The position numbers and the translations under genes were made by a program. A DNA stretch of 64,000 nt from contig NZ_CP108393.1 of the NCBI RefSeq assembly GCF_035961655.1, positions 3,145,501-3,209,500 of the forward strand, given 5' to 3'. The DNA comes from Streptomyces sp. NBC_01317 (GTDB lineage: Bacteria > Actinomycetota > Actinomycetes > Streptomycetales > Streptomycetaceae). Shown here one piece after another: positions 61,815 through 64,000 of the stretch. Positions within the stretch are counted from its first letter, which is position 1. Each line of letters starts with the position of its first letter. The notes beneath the pieces were generated by a model. That model searched no databases and had not been told where the DNA came from. It saw nothing but the letters and a program-made list of their open reading frames with translations.

Positions 61815-61826
61815 TAACGCGCGTAG
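61815..61826. promoter_or_regulatory. Variant CTACGCGCG-TTA operator of bmpA
   Basis: Ten of twelve positions match the palindrome found at pnp, deoC, add and the ABC operon. It overlaps the -10 box TACGAT (minus strand, 61811-61816). Confidence 0.6.
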
Positions 61827-61907
61827 ATGTCAGTTAAAGACACGTTCACCAGTCGTTATCGGATCGTCTTCGAACCCGCGCGGGCACCCCGGGTGACCGT
61901 CCGGACA

Positions 61908-61934
61908 CCCCGGGGAGTCGTGCGCTCCCCGGGG
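61908..61934 (-). terminator. Hairpin terminator of the amidohydrolase gene
   Basis: A perfect 10-bp stem CCCCGGGGAG with complement and a 7-nt loop, about 60 nt beyond the stop codon at 61996. Confidence 0.6.
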
Positions 61935-61995
61935 CCGTGCGCCGTCCGTCCCGGGGGTCGTGCGGCCGCTCCCCCCACATCCGTACACCCCCTGC

Positions 61996-63243
61996 TCAGG
62001 CCAGCATCGCGGCGGCGGTGAACAGCTCCACGGCCACCGCGATCGCCTGTTCGTCCACGTCGAAATCGCCGCGGTGGAGGTCGTAGCGCGTGCTGTCGCC
62101 GGGCGGCCGGACGCCGAGGCGGGCCATCGCGCCGGGGACCTGCTCCAGGTACCAGGAGAAATCCTCGCCGCCGAGGCTCTGCTCGGTGTCCTCGATCGCA
62201 TACAACCCGCGGCGGGCGGTCTGCGCGTCCCGGAGCAGTTCGGTGACGACGACGTCGTTGACGACCGGCGGGACGCCCCGTACGTACGTCACCTCGGTCT
62301 TGGCGTGATGCAGCGCGGCGATCTCGTCGACGGCCGCGTGGATCAGGTCGGGGGCGTCGTGCCAGGCGGAGAGCTCCAGGCAGCGGACCGTGCCGGACAG
62401 CTCCGCGTGCTGCGGGATGACGTTGGCCGCGTGGCCCGATTCGATACGGCCCCAGGTCAGGACGAGCCCGGAACGGGCGTCGACCCGGCGGGCGAGCAGC
62501 GCGGGCACCTCGGCGGCCACCTTGGCGATGGCGGTGATCAGGTCGGTGGTGAGGTGCGGGCGCGCGGTGTGGCCGCCCGGGCCGTCGAGGGAGACCTCCA
62601 GGCGGTCGCAGGCGGAGGTGATGGGCCCGGCCCGCAGTGCGATGAGGCCGGCGTCCACCTTGGGGTCGCAGTGGACGGCGATGATCCGGCCGACGCCGAC
62701 GAGGGCCCCGGAGTCGATGGCGGCGAGAGCGCCGCCGGGCATGACCTCCTCGGCGGGCTGGAAGATCAGCCGCACCGGGTTCGGCAGGAGGCCCCGGCGG
62801 TGGAGGTCGGCGAGGACCAGTCCGGCGCCGAGGACGGCGGTGGTGTGCACGTCGTGGCCGCACGCGTGGGCGCGGTCGGGGATGGTGGAGCGGTACTCCA
62901 CGCCCACCTTGGTGTCCGGAATGGGCAACGCGTCGATATCGCCACGGATCGCCAGCACGGGCCGCACGCCCTGCGCGGACACCCCGCCCGCCTCCCCGAT
63001 CTCCCCGATGTCACAGATGAGCCCGGTCCCACTGCCCAGCACCCGGGGCTCCAGCCCCGCCAGCTCCAGCCGCCGCTTGATCGCGGCGGTGGCGCGGAAC
63101 TCCTGATTGCCCAGCTCAGGGTGCATGTGCATGTCCCGGCGGAACGCGATCAGCTCGGCGCGCAACCCTTCGGGAAGCGCACCGGGCAACGCTGCTTCGC
63201 CGGCCGGGGGAACATCGGACTCACGGGACGTCAAGTGGTTCAC
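61996..63243 (-). CDS. M20-family amidohydrolase/peptidase
   Basis: The product is 415 residues. The metal-site motifs are RRDMHMHPELGNQEF (about 35), ACGHDVHTTAVLG (about 118), FQPAEEVMPGG (about 152) and GGEDFSWYL near the C-terminus. It cleaves an amide or peptide bond of a small molecule (N-acyl amino acid, hippurate-like or indole conjugate). GTG 63243 is 7 nt after TAATCT (leaderless). Neighbouring add/deoA-type genes are also near an M20 enzyme in mycobacteria, from memory. Confidence 0.9.
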   Translation of the reverse strand: MNHLTSRESDVPPAGEAALPGALPEGLRAELIAFRRDMHMHPELGNQEFRATAAIKRRLELAGLEPRVLGSGTGLICDIGEIGEAGGVSAQGVRPVLAIRGDIDALPIPDTKVGVEYRSTIPDRAHACGHDVHTTAVLGAGLVLADLHRRGLLPNPVRLIFQPAEEVMPGGALAAIDSGALVGVGRIIAVHCDPKVDAGLIALRAGPITSACDRLEVSLDGPGGHTARPHLTTDLITAIAKVAAEVPALLARRVDARSGLVLTWGRIESGHAANVIPQHAELSGTVRCLELSAWHDAPDLIHAAVDEIAALHHAKTEVTYVRGVPPVVNDVVVTELLRDAQTARRGLYAIEDTEQSLGGEDFSWYLEQVPGAMARLGVRPPGDSTRYDLHRGDFDVDEQAIAVAVELFTAAAMLA

Positions 63244-63503
63244 CTTCTGAAGATTAGGCCTCTTCCTAGGTCAACTACCCAGCGATCAACAAAAATTTCA
63301 GCCACACAGCCGAAAATTGGGCGAGCGGCCCGCATGGTGAGACGGCGGGGTGGGTAGAGCGGGCGTTCCCCACCCCGCGCTCCAGCCTCACCTGCCCTCC
63401 CGCACCCCATCGCCGCCGCCTCTCGTAGCGCTCCGCGTACGATGACTCCCGGTCCGGAGTCGGCCGTACGGTCCGTGGCCGGCTCATCCTGTGCGGTTCG
63501 GCC
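63244..63503. other. Intergenic region upstream of the amidohydrolase gene
   Basis: Bases 63244-63340 are unusually AT-rich for this genome (for example CAACAAAAATTTC) and contain the amidohydrolase promoter. The rest to 63503 shows no convincing gene; TACGAT near 63437 may be a -10 box for the relic ORF. Confidence 0.4.
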
Positions 63504-63766
63504 ATGAGTGTCATGCACGAACCGCTGTCGGGCACGCAGCCGCTCCGCGGGCGGGCCGCGCGGACGGAAAACCATCTCGCCGAGGTGCTGCCCGGCCCGG
63601 AGCCCGGGGCGAAAATCCGGCCGCTCGGGGAAGCCAAGGCGACGATCGAGCGCCGGGCCCCCACGATCTGGCCCGCCTGGAGCACATCCGCGCACTACTC
63701 TCCGCGCAGGGATACGACACGGAGAACGCGGTCCTGGCCCTGTTCTCCCTGGCCGGCTTCCACTAG
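63504..63766 (+). pseudogene. Possible frameshifted small gene
   Basis: From ATG 63504 to about 63660 one frame has strong GC third-position bias (MSVMHEPLSGTQPLRGRAAR...). From about 63662 to the TAG at 63764-63766 the bias moves to the frame one base back (DLARLEHIRALLSAQGYDTE...). Adding one base in the GGGCCCCCA run would join them into a protein of ~88 residues. This looks like a recent frameshift or a sequencing error; the family is not recognised. Confidence 0.35.
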
Positions 63767-64000
63767 CCTCGGACTTTCACCACTTGGGCTGCGCAACGCT
63801 TGATTCCTAGCGTCGGAAGTGCCGCTGACGTGCGAGGCTGGGATTCGCGGAGGGTCCCGCCGGACGCGAGGATTCGAGCACTTCGTAGGTGAAGCGGAGT
63901 ATAGGAAGTCGCGCAAGTGGCTGCTCAGGACGAGATACGCTCGCAGCGATGAGGTCGCCCGCACGGTAAAGAACGGGACCCGGGGTGCGGACAGGGTCGT
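63767..64000. other. Right-end non-coding stretch with a promoter-like signal
   Basis: No convincing gene is complete here. A TACGCT -10 box at 63936-63941 stands 7 nt before an ATG at 63949. Confidence 0.35.
63949..63969 (+). CDS. Possible leaderless short upstream ORF (MRSPAR)
   Basis: A six-codon ORF with the same -10-to-ATG geometry as the leaderless genes in this window. It may be a leader peptide for a gene beyond the window edge. Evidence is limited to spacing. Confidence 0.25.
   Translation: MRSPAR

Noticed and set aside
61760..61849. N-terminal extension of BmpA to 61849
   Set aside because: The extension contains the -10 box and the operator-like palindrome, and it would bury the lipoprotein signal.
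1..64000. tRNA, rRNA, phage or biosynthetic gene cluster content
   Set aside because: No cloverleaf-like tRNA ends, rRNA motifs, phage structural genes or PKS/NRPS/terpene genes were seen.

Overview
The window is a stretch of a high-GC actinobacterial chromosome, almost certainly Streptomyces or a close relative. The signs are GC-rich third codon positions, frequent GTG starts, many apparently leaderless promoters (TANNNT-like -10 boxes 6-8 nt before the start codon), a SapA-like spore-associated secreted protein, a sortase-E type LAXTG protein, and above all the gene order sigQ / afsQ1-afsQ2-lipoprotein. From memory the order also matches the SCO4883-SCO4935 core region of S. coelicolor, run in reverse; that match was not computed. 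I see no rRNA, tRNA, prophage, insertion sequence or biosynthetic cluster.

Layout. 1-11.5 kb: the 3' part of a ParB-like protein; an ABC-F ATPase behind a short leader peptide; a large membrane protein; a GNAT acetyltransferase; a MacB-type ABC pair; an L,D-transpeptidase lipoprotein; an acidic protein; and a small LAXTG surface protein. 11.5-19.5 kb: hutH, a GAF-GGDEF protein, enoyl-CoA hydratase, a SapA-like protein, adenylate cyclase and birA. 19.6-25.6 kb: the acyl-CoA carboxylase locus (beta and epsilon subunits, small membrane protein, maf, biotinylated alpha subunit) and a TetR regulator. 25.7-37 kb: DeoR regulator, LpdA-type flavoprotein, GGCT-like protein, pnp, phosphosugar mutase, PH-like membrane protein, deoC, an aldehyde dehydrogenase and a half-length aldehyde dehydrogenase. 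37-43.7 kb: uridine kinase, the sigQ-afsQ locus, VanZ, PspC and small secreted proteins. 43.8-53.9 kb: add, a hydrolase-fold protein lacking its Ser nucleophile, a gas-vesicle-associated-like acidic trio, LysR/MFS, a second L,D-transpeptidase, an ECF sigma factor and a STAS protein. 53.9-63.3 kb: Uma2 family protein, then deoA-cdd-permease-permease-ATPase and bmpA (nucleoside uptake and salvage), then an M20 amidohydrolase. The last 0.75 kb holds only a possible frameshifted relic and a short upstream ORF.

How the genes work together. Nucleosides captured by BmpA and imported by the ABC system would be deaminated (add, cdd), phosphorolysed (pnp, deoA), and the pentose phosphates isomerised (phosphosugar mutase, acting as phosphopentomutase by inference) and cleaved (deoC) to acetaldehyde, which the adjacent aldehyde dehydrogenase can oxidise. 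A 12-bp palindrome, CTACGCGCGTAG, lies in the promoters of pnp, deoC, add and the transporter operon, with a 10/12 variant at bmpA, so these scattered loci look like one regulon.

The most unusual structure is a family of composite intergenic repeat islands at about 13.18-14.00, 18.22-18.63 and 31.93-32.61 kb, with a minimal version at 25.58-25.66 kb. Each large island carries 128-nt or 142-nt near-perfect hairpins built around a shared 64-nt core. They are flanked by outward-facing copies of a 21-bp repeat (CCCGTCCGGCGATTGAGGAC plus A). The first and third islands share the same element order. I do not recognise this family as a described element.
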